35,888 nt of DNA from Chrysochromulina tobinii. Lineage: Eukaryota > Haptophyta > Prymnesiales > Chrysochromulinaceae. Positions 19,921 to 29,873 of this stretch are shown here, in pieces. Below the pieces are notes generated by a model. It searched no databases and was not told the origin of the DNA. It was given only the letters and a program-made list of their open reading frames with translations. Location: NCBI GenBank assembly GCA_001275005.1, contig JWZX01002573.1, positions 1-35,888 of the forward strand. Reading direction: 5' to 3'. Each line of letters starts with the position of its first letter. Position 1 is the stretch's first letter. A program made the translations under genes and the position numbers.

Positions 19921-21896
19921 ATGGCTGACTATGACCGTCCGCCACCTACTCCCGCGCTAAAGCGGACGTCCAAGCCTGTGGCGCGGCCGCTACAATCGGC
20001 GACGGGATCACCGCCGCCAGGCAAGAGCTTGCTCGCCGCCTCGCCGCCGCAGGGCAAGAGCCTGCTCGCCAACTCGCCGCGGCCGCAGGCTGCGAAAGAA
20101 AACGCACCCTTGGCCAACTCGCAAAAATTCAACCCTGCATCCGCGCCGCCAGCAGGCAAGAGCCTCCTCGCCGAGTCACCGCGCAACGTGGCGCCGCCTC
20201 CGCCGCCTGACCCGAGCCTGCATCAGGATGCGAAGCCCATGGATCGCGAGGGGCTTTGCTGGGCCCTGAAGCAGCTGCGCGGCCGGCAGATTCCTTCGGC
20301 ACAGGTAGCCGAGATGGCGCTCGCTGTGCAGGCCGCCGACCCCGAAGGACCCAAGGCACCGACTGTCCTCGCGCAGCGTCGCACGTACATCGAGGACTGG
20401 GCTGCGAATCATCAGGACGAGATCGCGAACGCCACTCCGCCGTCGCCACCGCCTGCCCAGCAGCGCCAACAGTACCAGCAGCAGCAGCACTACCAGAAGG
20501 ATCAGCCGACGGGCGATGACGGCGAGGAGGAGGAGGAGGAGAACGACGACGACGACGACGAGTGGGAGCGGCAGCAGCAGCAAAAGGTTCAGCAGCGGCA
20601 GCAGCAAATGATGCAGCAGCGGCAGCAGCAGCAGCAGCAGCCTTCGGCGCCATCTGCGGGCGGCTCGTCCCAATCGACCACGGCGCTCCTGCACGAGGTG
20701 CGACGAATCTGGACGGCAGGTGCGACCGAGCAGCAGCTGCACGCGCTCGCCGCGGCGGTGGCGGTCAGCCACGGGTTCAATCTGCCGGCGGGAGGCGCGA
20801 CGGTTCACGCGACGTTCATCATCGACTTCCATAATTGGGCGCGCTACGCACTCAGCCCAGTGCCGCCGCCCATCCCTCGGCCTGGCGAGAAGGCAGCGCC
20901 GCCCGCTGCCGCCGCGCCCGCACTGAGCGCCCAGAAGAGTGCGGAGCTTGAGGAGGGGCAGCTGCAGCTGCAGCAGCAGATGAAGGTCTTGCAGCAGCAG
21001 ATGCAGCAGCAGCTGCAGCAGCAGCAGGCGGCTCATCAGCGCCAGATCCAGCAGATGGCCCAGCAACTGCAGGAGCAGGTGGAGCAGGTGCAGCGCCAGC
21101 AGCAGCAGGCGCAGCAGCAGCAGGCACAGCAGCAGGCGCAGCAGCGCGCGCAGATGCAGCAGCAGATGCAGCAGCAGCAACAGCAGCAGCAACAGCAGCA
21201 ACAGCAGATGCAGATGCAGCAGCAGCAGCGCATGAACATGCAGCAGCAGCAGCAACGGCAGCAGCAGCAGCAGCAGCAGTATGAGCCGCCCTCGCCTCCA
21301 CCACCGAACGACTTTGGTGGCGACGTGGGAGGCGGCGGCTTCGGAGGAGGTGGATCGAGCAGTCGCTCGGGCGGCGGCAACTCCGCGCGCGAGCGGCAGC
21401 GCATAGCAGACGGCGGCAGCGTATTGCAGACGCCTCGCGACACCCGCCACTGCCTGCAGATGCTCGAGAACGTGATGAATGGTGACCCTGAGACGCACGT
21501 GCCCCTCACAGTGCTCAACGACCTGACCCGCCACGTGGCCTTGATGAGCAAGCGGAAGGCACCTCAACTGGCCGTGCAGAAGCGCATCTTCGTCAAGACG
21601 TACTATGAGGAGCTCCGGCGGGATATCGGCGGCGGGCGGCGGGCGGCGGGCGGGCGGGCGGCGGCGGCGCGAAGCTGTCCGTCGAGTCAGTCTATCAGGA
21701 GGTGAACAATCGCATCGAGCAGGCGAACCGCTCGGTGAAATTGCAAGGCGTACTGACCGATGTACACGTGGACAGCCTCGCCGAGAAGATCTGCCAGGTG
21801 CTCGGGAGGGAGATGCCCGTGCAGAAGCGCGAGCGGCGCCACCTCGTCGAGAGCTGGCACAAGCACATGAAACAGCATGTAAGCGGGCGCGGCTAG
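19921..21896 (+). CDS. Gln-rich protein with four copies of a helical repeat; apparent frameshift
   Basis: Family not recognised. The first frame runs 19921-21705. The coding character then continues in another frame from about 21666 to the stop at 21896 (KLSVESVYQEVNNRIEQ onward), so an indel inside the GGC/GGGC tract at 21625-21675 is inferred; no GT-AG intron fits there. The N-terminus has three GKSLLAxSP motifs (near 20020, 20053 and 20155). Four related segments of about 60 residues each end in an aromatic/basic helix: QRRTYIEDWAANHQ, HATFIIDFHNWARY, VQKRIFVKTYYEEL and KRERRHLVESWHKHM. They are separated by an acidic stretch and long poly-Gln (20440-20640 and 20950-21280). Total about 658 residues after repair of the indel. 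Low-complexity Gln suggests a transcription or RNA-granule scaffold (inference). Confidence 0.65.
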
Positions 21897-22833
21897 TGGC
21901 GCGAAGCCGTCGTCGAGGCGAGGTGAGTCGCTCCGAGGCTTCGAGCTTCGTTTCGGGGAGGCTGACTGAAGATCAGGCTGTAGCCTACACTCAGGCAGTT
22001 CGCTGTGGACGGCCGGCCCTTGCCGCCTGCCGTGCGGCGCGCCGGCGCGACCTGCGTGATGCACCCCGCAAAGCTCACATGAGACATGTGACCGCGACAT
22101 TTAGTATCGAACGTGAGAGCATGACGCGCGGATCCCGAATGCGGATTGGTTTTCCGAGTCTTCGGGGCCCGACCCGGAGACTGAGGGTGAGGCGGAGTCA
22201 GTCGCCGCGCACCGCGGAGAATGTTCGAAATTAACGTTACACCTCTGCCGGCGCTGTCCGACCTGCGCGAGTCGCGACCGCCGATCACCTGCCGGCCGCG
22301 GTCCCGGTCCGCCACCGCCGCACGTGGACCGTGCCCACGTGGCCACGCGCCAGCACGCCGCGAAGCGTAACGCTAACGGACGCCGGAGCCGCGAGCGCCG
22401 AGCCACCACGGGGTGTGTGGGACAACATGATTTCTGAGATGCAGTAGCGCTTCTCGAAATCAAAGTGTTCCATGCTAACTTGACATGCTTACTCTCGACG
22501 AGCCCGCAGGCACGAACCGTTAATAAACGGGCCATGCCCCGTGCGCATGTGTGGCCGGCCGGCCGTTTACGGTCGTCGAAACCACCGAGATGGCCGCGCG
22601 TGTGGATGCACACCTCAGACGCACACAACATGAATGGGATGCTCACCTGACCCGCGTCCTCTCGTTCCGGTGGTCCTCTCCTCCAACGGCACGCTCCTCC
22701 ACCTCGCCTTGTCCGCTGCGAGGCACGCCGCTCAACCTCTCTCGGCTAATCATCTCATCGCTCACTCCTCGGCTTCTGCTGCGCCTGCTGCTGCTCTGGG
22801 TCGTCGTATCACTCTGAGGCGTTCACGTCACGC
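21897..22833. other. Convergent intergenic region
   Basis: Lies between the 3' ends of the Gln-rich gene (+) and the desaturase gene (-). No ORF has a recognisable motif. The self-complementary GGCCGGCCGGCC sits at about 22553-22564. Nothing else is seen. Confidence 0.45.
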
Positions 22834-23986
22834 TTACTTGAAGTACATGAAGCCGTCCTCCTCCTTCTGCACCGAGACGGTCGTCTTGAGGCAGATCCAA
22901 AGGTCGCGCATGTAGCCCAAGTAGGTCGAGCCGAGCACCGGCTTGGGCATCACGGCCTTGTAGTACTTGCCAAGGTGAGCCTTGACGTACGGGGTGGCGG
23001 CCTGTGCGCCATAGTAGGGCATGTCGGAGAAGATGTGGTGGCACACGTGCGACGAGACGATGTAGTGCGTCAGGTAGTCGCCGACGGGGCCCATGGAGCG
23101 ATCAATGGTCGAGAGGGCGCCGCGGAGCCACGTCCACTGCTCGTCCTCGAAGTGAGGCACGTCCTTGTGCGTGTGCTGGAGCAGCGTGATGATGGCGAGG
23201 TAAAAGTTGGCCTCCATCTGCGGGATGAGGTACGAGCGGCACACGGCCCAGAAGCCGAAGACATACACGCCGTAGGCGATCGCCGCGCCCGGCCAGCAGC
23301 ATGCCGACGTTCGAGGCGCGCACGTAGTTCTTGTCCTTCTTCTTGAAGAGAGACTTCGCGTTCGGGTCGAAGTGCGACTGGCCGAGGTTCTGGCGCGCGC
23401 CCGTGTTGTTGTTGATGAGGTACGCCCACCAGCCCACCGTCGCGATGATCACGAGGCGCTGGATGATGCCCAGCGGCGTCTTAGCGAACTTGACTGATTT
23501 CTTCTCTGGGTTGGCCGTCGAGGGCACCCACGTCTCGCCCATCGTCATGTGGTTGGTGTAGTGGTGGTGCTTGGCGTGGGTGATGGCCCACGAGAAGTAG
23601 GGCGCGAGCAGCGCCGAGTGCACCACGAAGCCCACGGTGTCGTTGACGACGCGCGAGTCGGTGAAGCCGCCATGGCCGCACTCATGACCGATGACCCACA
23701 GGCCGGTGAAGATCAGGCCCTGGACCCACCAGTAGGCGAGCCAAGCGACCGGCACCGCGTACGCAGGCAGGTTGTCGTTGCACCAGTGCACCGCGGCGTA
23801 GGCCATGCCCGCCATCACCAGATCCCAGCACAGCGCACCGAGCGAGTGCGTGTATGAGCGGACGAAGTACTCCGCTGGGATGCAGTCGCGGAGGGTCTTC
23901 TTGGTGATAGCCTCGTACGGCTGCGGGATGGTCTCAGCCAGGTAGGAGCGCTTCTCGGCCACGGACGCGGAGCCACCCTTGCCCAT
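22834..23986 (-). CDS. Membrane fatty acid desaturase, delta-12 (omega-6) type, with a one-base frameshift
   Basis: Inserts a double bond in membrane acyl chains (oleate to linoleate if delta-12). Start ATG 23986-23984, stop at 22834. Two frames meet at about 23286-23292, where the plus strand has CCC; one base fewer there would restore a continuous product of about 383 residues, the usual FAD2 length. Histidine boxes: HECGH at residues 101-105, HAKHH at 137-141, and HVCHH in the second frame (plus-strand 23035-23049). Hydrophobic helices flank them. The N-terminal QPYEAITKKTLRDCIPAEYF is typical of the delta-12 group. All boxes are intact, so a sequencing or assembly error is the simplest reading; a recent pseudogene is the alternative. 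Regiospecificity is inferred from similarity only. Confidence 0.85.
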
Positions 23987-24173
23987 GTTGGATTTAGGAT
24001 GGATCCAGGGTCCGCTTCGGAGGTCGCCGCAAAAGATTCGCTCTCGCGTTTCAGATTTTTCGCTGCATCCCTCTCGACAAATCGGTACAGTTGTAACTGG
24101 GCGGATGCGTCTTGCGTGCGCTGCGACAGCTCGTCGGCATCACATCCTCTCACCCCAAGTATCTTGCCTGTCC

Positions 24174-26369
24174 CTAAAATTTTACGTATCCGCCGCCTCG
24201 TTCACCCTCTTCTCGACCACTCGACGTCATCGCACGGTCCGTACGCGCAGATGGTGATGGTGGTCCAGGCGGTGGTGTCACCTGCACAAAGTTGCCTCCC
24301 GGCAGCGCCATGGGCCACCAGCGAAGCGCCGAGGTGACATTGGCGGCAGTGAGGCCGATGCGCCCCGTGGTCGGGGGAATGTCGATGGCCATAAAGACGT
24401 AGTCCTTGACGTAGAACTCGACCATGTCACGACGGTAGAGTAGGCGGATGGGCACCCGCTCACCCGGCGCTCCGAGGGTGAGATCCCGTGTCCAGCGCTC
24501 TGTGACGCCGACGCCCGGGACAGCGCTCGGCTGGTAGGGCTGCGGCTGTACGGCACCCCACGCAACGCTCGCGTTCATCGTCCTCATCGGCAGCTGGAGA
24601 TTGCAATCGTTATTCGCGAAGCGAAGGCCGAGCTGCAGCTGACGCGAGTGCGCCACTGCCAGGCCATCGGCGCCGCCGCAGATAGGTGGTGACTCGCCAG
24701 TGAAGACGTCGTACGAATAGTTATTGAGCGCATCGCTCGTCCACACGTCCGCCACTCTGGAGCCGTTGACCGCGTCGAGGAGCGTCAGCGTCACCGTCGA
24801 GCCTTTCTTCTCCGGCGCTTGCGGACCGCACCCGTAGCCAGCGACGTACTGGAAGCACACGTGCACGGAGGCGAGGTAATGGCCTTGAGAGTCTAGTGGG
24901 TGGGCAAGCTTGGCGACGCTCGTCTGCCCTGGGCCGCCGCTACGGATGTCGGAGCCGCCGAGGGCCGCATCCCTCGAAGGCATGCGACTCGCGCCGTCGT
25001 CAAAGAGCCAATCGGTGGTGGGGAGCGCGACCGCAGAGGGCGAGTAGGGGATGGGCGATTGCGGCAGAAAGTCGCCGATGGCTACCTCTTCTCCGCCCGG
25101 CGTGAGCACAATCGCAAGTGGCGCCAGATCACCGCTCAGCTCGAGCACGAACCCAGGCCAGTCAGGCTCGTGGGCTGTAGGGATTGTGACCACCGCCTCG
25201 AGCACCACTCCCTTTGAGCGCTCCTCCATAGTCAGGTTCTTGTTGAGGTAGGGCAACTTCTGAACGACCGGGTCGAGAGTGGGGGTAGGCTGCAGCTCAG
25301 TGTCCTTGAGCTGCTCGTTGCCCGACCAGTAGGTAAGGCGTAGGGTACCTTCGTCGTCCATCTCGACGCCCTTGTAAGGCGCAATGTACCTGATGAGGGC
25401 CCCACTCAGAGGTCATCAGAGGGGTCATCAGATTTCAATCAAGGCCCATCAGACTGCAATCGAGGGCGGCAGTTACGCGTTGTGAGTGCCCAAGTTCGTC
25501 CACGACTGGTGCGTGACGAGCAACTCATTCTTCAGCCCGCGGAAGAAGCGCAGGAAATAGCACGAGCCGTTGAGCAGGTTCACGTTCTTGGGCGCTCTCC
25601 ACCACGGACCGTACGCCGTCGGCGCCGAGTACGTGAGCATCGTACGCGGCCAGCCATAGCCGAGCATCGCAAACCAAGCGCCGCCGGCCTTGCCCGAGGC
25701 ATATGGAATCCACTCGACGGCCCCGATCTCGGCCCCGATGGGTTGGGGGAGCATCGTCGGCGAGGGCAGCGCCTCCCAATGATAGCCGTCCTGCGTGATG
25801 CCGAAGCCAAACGTGCCCTTCCCGCCGATGGGGCTGGCAGTCCAGTACCCGAGGCGCGGGTAGCCGTCGCGCTCGCCTGGCTGCAGCTGCGGCACCGAGT
25901 AAATGGTGTCCCAGCGACCCGGGTCGGTATAATAGGTGGTGTTGATGTAAAAGTAGAAGTCAAATTGTTCCGGGCGCGTCCAATTCAAAAGGTTGAACGA
26001 CTGCGCGAAAGTAATCCTCTGTGTGTTGTTTGGCAGATACTCGCTGTAGTTGATGAGATAACGGCCGGTCTTGTCAAAGTCGGCGGCCCTCCATACGGAC
26101 GACGTGCCCTGCCAATACTTGTTCTGCTCCCAGGCCGGCCCATGCCACACGTAGCCATGGTCGGTCCAGTTGGACGCACCATTTGGAGATGTGGCCACTC
26201 CGAAGCCCTCGCCGGGAGACTCCTCAGTGATCAGGTAATACGCATAGTAAGTGCCGTTCTCGACAAACGCCCACGTGTCCCACTGCTTGGTGACTTCGTC
26301 GCTCTTGAACATAAGCCCGTCGGCTGAGGCGGCGAGTAGCAGGAAGAGGTTTCTGAACCTCCATGACAT
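24174..26369 (-). CDS. Secreted beta-propeller glycoside hydrolase (GH32/GH43-like), two exons
   Basis: Likely cleaves fructan, sucrose-type or related glycosides outside the cell or in the vacuole. Exon 1 is 26369-25477 and exon 2 is 25389-24174. The 87-nt intron gives the junction GTHN-A-YIAPYKGVEMDDEG and a 702-residue protein. The signal peptide is MSWRFRNLFLLLAASADG. The first 300 residues have the repeating strand pattern of a five-bladed propeller (QWDTWAFVENGTYYAYYLI, then SVWRAADF, INYSEY, NLLNWTRPEQF). Exon 2 has a beta-sandwich ending in MVEFYVKDYVFMAIDIP, like the C-terminal domain of GH32 enzymes. The classic WMNDPNG box is not seen, so the exact family is uncertain and activity is not assured. 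There are several N-glycosylation sequons. The last 30 residues look atypical; an extra 3' intron is possible. Confidence 0.65.
25390..25476 (-). repeat. Intron of the glycoside hydrolase gene, TGATGACC repeats
   Basis: 87-nt intron with donor GC|GTAACT at 25476 and acceptor CCTCATCAG|G ending 25390. In the sense direction it contains TCTGATGGGCC, TTGATTG, TCTGATGACCCC and TCTGATGACCTCTGAG, the same words that make up the intron arrays at 6627-6740 and 13803-14138. Nine of its first 14 bases match the start of the next exon. Confidence 0.75.
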
Positions 26370-26586
26370 GCGTGAACGCGGAAATCAATACAAATTTCAC
26401 GCGCGTGAGTTTGTTTGAAGGATTTCCCCTGGATCTGGGTTGGGTCAGCTGGGTGTTACGTCGACGTGAGGTTGGTGCGTCCTCTTAGAAAACGTGTCAA
26501 GTTTGATCCAAATAAGGCAGGAGCGACGCGATGACCCGAGCACCGGGCGTCGAGAGACGCCACCGTCTGTGTCGACCATCCAACGG
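26370..26586. promoter_or_regulatory. Divergent intergenic region, hydrolase (-) / SCP2-like (+)
   Basis: 217 bp between divergent ATGs. AT-richer at 26380-26420. An open frame runs upstream from the SCP2-like ATG to 26494 without a Met, so the 5' part could instead be an unrecognised exon. Confidence 0.35.
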
Positions 26587-27255
26587 ATGTGGCTCATGGC
26601 CTGCATGGTCGCATTCTATCACCAAACTGCGCGATCAAGCTCCTCCTTAGAACTATTTCGGCACATGTCCACGAAGGCCAAGGCGATGGCGAGCCCTGTG
26701 AATGCGCCGCCCGCAAGGCTCCTCATCCACTGCGGCGATGCTGATTGGGTCGTCGAGACCTTTCCGGGGCAACAGGCTTCGGTCGCTACTTGCGGCAACG
26801 CAGGCCGCACTGACGATCGATGCAGCAGTCTGACCTCGGAGGGCGTCGAGATCACAGTTGCTCCAGATGCTCTCAAGCTTATTCTGCAGCACAAACTTTC
26901 GCCGATTTCGGCCGTGATGCAAAAGAAGTTGACCATCGAAGGCAACCGAGCGCTGCTAAGCTCGGAATCGCTCCGCTACCTTTGGGACATCTGGCACATA
27001 CCGACGGAATCAAAAGTTGGGGTTGCACGCTCGTCGAGCGCCATTGACATCTTGAAGGACATGTTGCATGCACTCGTCAAGTCGCTCGTCAAGTCCGGCA
27101 AAGGGCTGCTGACGAAGATTCTGCAGATCTGTAGAATCGCCGCCCAGGGCGTGAAGCGAGGCCGTGCGATGAACAAGTACTTGCCACATCCGCTGAAGAT
27201 AGTGCACATTTGGATGTGGGAGGGGCCGCGAGCGCTACGTGTGTCAAGACTGTAA
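26587..27255 (+). CDS. SCP2-like sterol-carrier domain protein
   Basis: Candidate lipid or sterol carrier. 222 residues from the first ATG at 26587 (MWLMACMVAFYH); another ATG follows at 26665 (MSTKAKAMASP). The core, about residues 40-140, has the SCP2 pattern: a strand-rich start (RLLIHCGDADWVVETF), a strand GVEITVAPDALKLIL, then KLSPISAVMQKKLTIEGNRALL. The last piece is the hallmark loop and strand before the C-terminal helix in sterol-carrier domains. The 80-residue tail after it is basic and amphipathic (SLVKSGKGLLTKILQICR) and could bind membranes. No peroxisomal SKL signal at the C-terminus (ends VSRL). The family call rests on pattern, not alignment. Confidence 0.5.
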   Translation: MWLMACMVAFYHQTARSSSSLELFRHMSTKAKAMASPVNAPPARLLIHCGDADWVVETFPGQQASVATCGNAGRTDDRCSSLTSEGVEITVAPDALKLILQHKLSPISAVMQKKLTIEGNRALLSSESLRYLWDIWHIPTESKVGVARSSSAIDILKDMLHALVKSLVKSGKGLLTKILQICRIAAQGVKRGRAMNKYLPHPLKIVHIWMWEGPRALRVSRL

Positions 27256-27438
27256 AAAGGCCGCAATGACCAATGAGGCCTACGAAGTACGAACGCTTTA
27301 TAAAGCGTGCAGTAGTGCAGTCGTATGGCGTGGCTAGCTGGCTACGTAGCTGGATGGGGCCCTGTATGGGATCTGCTGTTGGCAACACCTTTCGGTGAAT
27401 ATTATCATGTGGAGATCGCAGAGACTCTGATCACTGAT

Positions 27439-27514
27439 GATACTGCACTCGCTCGCACACGGCCCCCTAAAGTCGCAGAATCGGATACTGCACTCTCACA
27501 CACGGCCTAAGTCG
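27439..27514. repeat. Two-copy imperfect direct repeat
   Basis: GATACTGCACTC followed by CGCACACGGCC and CTAAAGTCG begins at 27439 and recurs at 27484 as GATACTGCACTC, CACACACGGCC, CTAAGTCG. It sits in the 262-bp convergent gap between the SCP2-like gene and the protease gene, where no gene is seen. Confidence 0.7.
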
Positions 27515-27517
27515 AGT

Positions 27518-29507
27518 TCAAGCGAGTCCAATATTTAGGCTCGGGCCCGGCACACGCGCGTTGCGCAGCTCGCGCCCTGCTGCGGTGAAGGGACCTTTGT
27601 ACGGTGGGTGCAGCCAGCCCTCGCGCCTTGCCCTGCCGAGTGCGTTGGCAAATCCCTGCCGGTCGCTGAGCTTTGTGACACCTGCGTCGCGTAGATCAGC
27701 GAGGAACTGCGTGCGGTCGCGCCCGACGGCTTCGGCACAGGTGGCGAGCGTCAGCCCCGTCCGACCGAGCGTGCTGCCCATGGCACCGAGCCCAACCGCC
27801 TGCAGGAAGTCGTACAGCTGCACGTCAGGCGCTGATGCGCTGTGTTTGCCCTTGCAGATGGCGAGTTGCAGAGCTGCACTGCTCATCACGGCGCCTATCG
27901 CCACGCGGTCGTCCACGAGTTCGTCAAAAGTGCCATCCTCCTCCTCGGCGTGCAGGTCGAAGACCACGTGCCTCTCGGCGCTCGCGTGCCGCGCCGGCCG
28001 CTCGCGGCTTGAGAGCAGGGAAGCGTACGCCTCGGCTGCCTCGAGGCATTCGGGTGCCCACGACCGCGCTGCCGCCTGGCGCAACCCCTCCACCTCTCGC
28101 CATGTAAGCCGCGCGACGGCAGTTGGGGTGCTGGGGCTGTCGCCCCTGCCCCCGCCGCCCTCAGCCTTGGATGGCGAGGATGGCACCAAGCCGCCGGCAG
28201 TGGCGGTGGGACTGCTCGCCTCAATCACGTCTTCAACGAGGGCTCGGAGATAGGCAATTGCGGTGAGTCCACAAACGTCGGCAGCATGCTGTGCTGGCGC
28301 GGCCATGCGCCACACCTCGATGCGATCGGCATCGACCTGCCTGATCTCCGAGAGCCGTTCCGTAAGAGAAGAAGCAAGCTGCTGAGCGGCGTCGCAATTG
28401 AGCTCGTGGTCGCCAGACGGATCATAATGCTCGAGCCTGCACACGCCGCCACGCCAAGCCTCGCGCCGCATGGCTACCGCGGACCAGTGACGACCGCCAT
28501 CCATGAGCTCAGGATCGTCATTATCGTTGATGAGCGCCAGGATCAGCCGCGCATTTGCCATGCGCCGCCGCATGCTCGCGCACTGCGGCCCGTCGATGAC
28601 GGCCTCGCATTGCTGATCGGCATCCGCGAGCTTGAGCAGCTGCGCCGTCGGAATGTCGATCACCACGACCCCGAGTGCCTCGAGCTCGGCTTCGGAAGGC
28701 ATGACCGCCGTCAGCAACGGCATGAGCAGCTCGCAGTTCGCCCATTCGCCCACCACCACACCTGTGCGCACCGCGCCGCCACCGCCGCTGCCGCCGAGGG
28801 AGGCAGGTAGACGGGCGAGAGCCTCGGCCAGCGAGTCGACACTTGCCCACGTCGCTGATACATCACTCGACGCCGCGGCTGGCCCTCCCGTCTCAAGCTG
28901 ATGCGGCGGCGGCGGCGGCGGCGGCGGCTGCTGCTGCTGCCTCACCTTCTCCTCATCAGCGCGTTTGCGCTCATTGACGGCGGAGCGTTCCCGTAGCGCG
29001 GCCATCTCGAGCGCCTTACGCTCCTTCTCTTGACGCTCGAGGAGCTTGAGAGCTGCCTCGAGCGTCTTCTCCTCCTCGAGCTGTCGCTGGCGCTCTGCCC
29101 TCTGTTCGTCCTGGATGCTCTGCTGTATCGCACGCTCGAGCTCCCGCGCCTCCTGCGCTCCCCAGTCGACCCTCGCCAGCTGTGGCGGCGGTGCAGTTGG
29201 CCCCGAGTGGCGCAACTGCTCGGTCGTTCTGCGTGCAGACCTCTCCTCGGGCCTCCTGCAGCTGCAGCGCCAGAGTTCGATCGCGCGCCTCGGCTTCAGC
29301 GCGCGCGTCGGCCTCAGCCTTGACTGCAGCGACGGCGCCTGCTGGCTTGTTGGCCGCACGCAGTGGCGCAGTGCGCCCTCCCGATTCGAAGTAAGTGGTC
29401 ACCTCATCGATCGTCCACGAGCACATGGCTTCCGTGAGGGGCACGTCCTCCGCAAAGAACTCCGCCTGGATGTCCAACAGCTCAGCCCGGCTCAGCTTGC
29501 CAGGCAT
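27518..29507 (-). CDS. Ulp1/SENP-like (C48) cysteine protease with UIM and SAM-like C-terminus
   Basis: Predicted SUMO- or ubiquitin-like-protein-specific protease. Exon 1 is 29507-29241 (89 codons) and exon 2 is 29179-27518. A 61-nt intron (GTCTGC...CCACAG) joins them in phase 0; it is short, and an indel is an alternative. Domains in order: a UBA-like or short helical N-terminus (CSWTIDEVTTYFESGG); a ubiquitin-interacting motif ARELERAIQQSIQDE inside a charged coiled coil; a poly-Pro linker; a protease core; then a SAM-like domain (LYDFLQAVGLGAMGSTLGRT to about 27560). The catalytic set is His in GRHWSAVAM (28489-28487), Asp in EHYDPSG (28423-28421), Gln in APAQHAAD and Cys in DVCGLTAIAYL (28273-28271). 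Gln lies six residues before Cys, as in Ulp1/SENP. DVCG replaces the usual DCG by one residue. Confidence 0.75.
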
Positions 29508-29873
29508 TGCCCGATGCGCTCGTATTCGCTCGATGCGTTCGTGTGAATGATGGCTTTCCCGAGATCGAATCTGAGGTGTGAAGCGCCACCTGCACGACAG
29601 GAAGAGTCGATATGGCAGTGTGCGCGCCGCTTGTACCTGTCAACGATCGACGAAACGTCGATGAAACAGTACCACCTGTATTATGTGGCCGTATTTTGGG
29701 GCACACATCATCCAAACCACTCCCAAACCTGACATTCGATAAATGTGTCGATGAAGTTAAGTCAAGTCAAGTCAACAGGGTGTCTTCACACCAGTTTTCA
29801 CACCTCTCTCGACGGAAGTTGAACCACATGGGACCTTCGCCTCTCGCTCCACAGCCAGGCCAGTGCTCTTCAC
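29508..29873. promoter_or_regulatory. Divergent intergenic region, protease (-) / TPR protein (+)
   Basis: 366 bp between divergent ATGs with no coding signal. It includes a small tandem AAGTC array (AAGTCAAGTCAAGTCAAC, about 29759-29776). It presumably carries both promoters. Confidence 0.4.

Noticed and set aside
20176-21567. 463-codon minus-strand ORF, poly-Leu
   Set aside because: Antisense of CAG/CAA repeats in the Gln-rich gene; no domain and no plausible start context.
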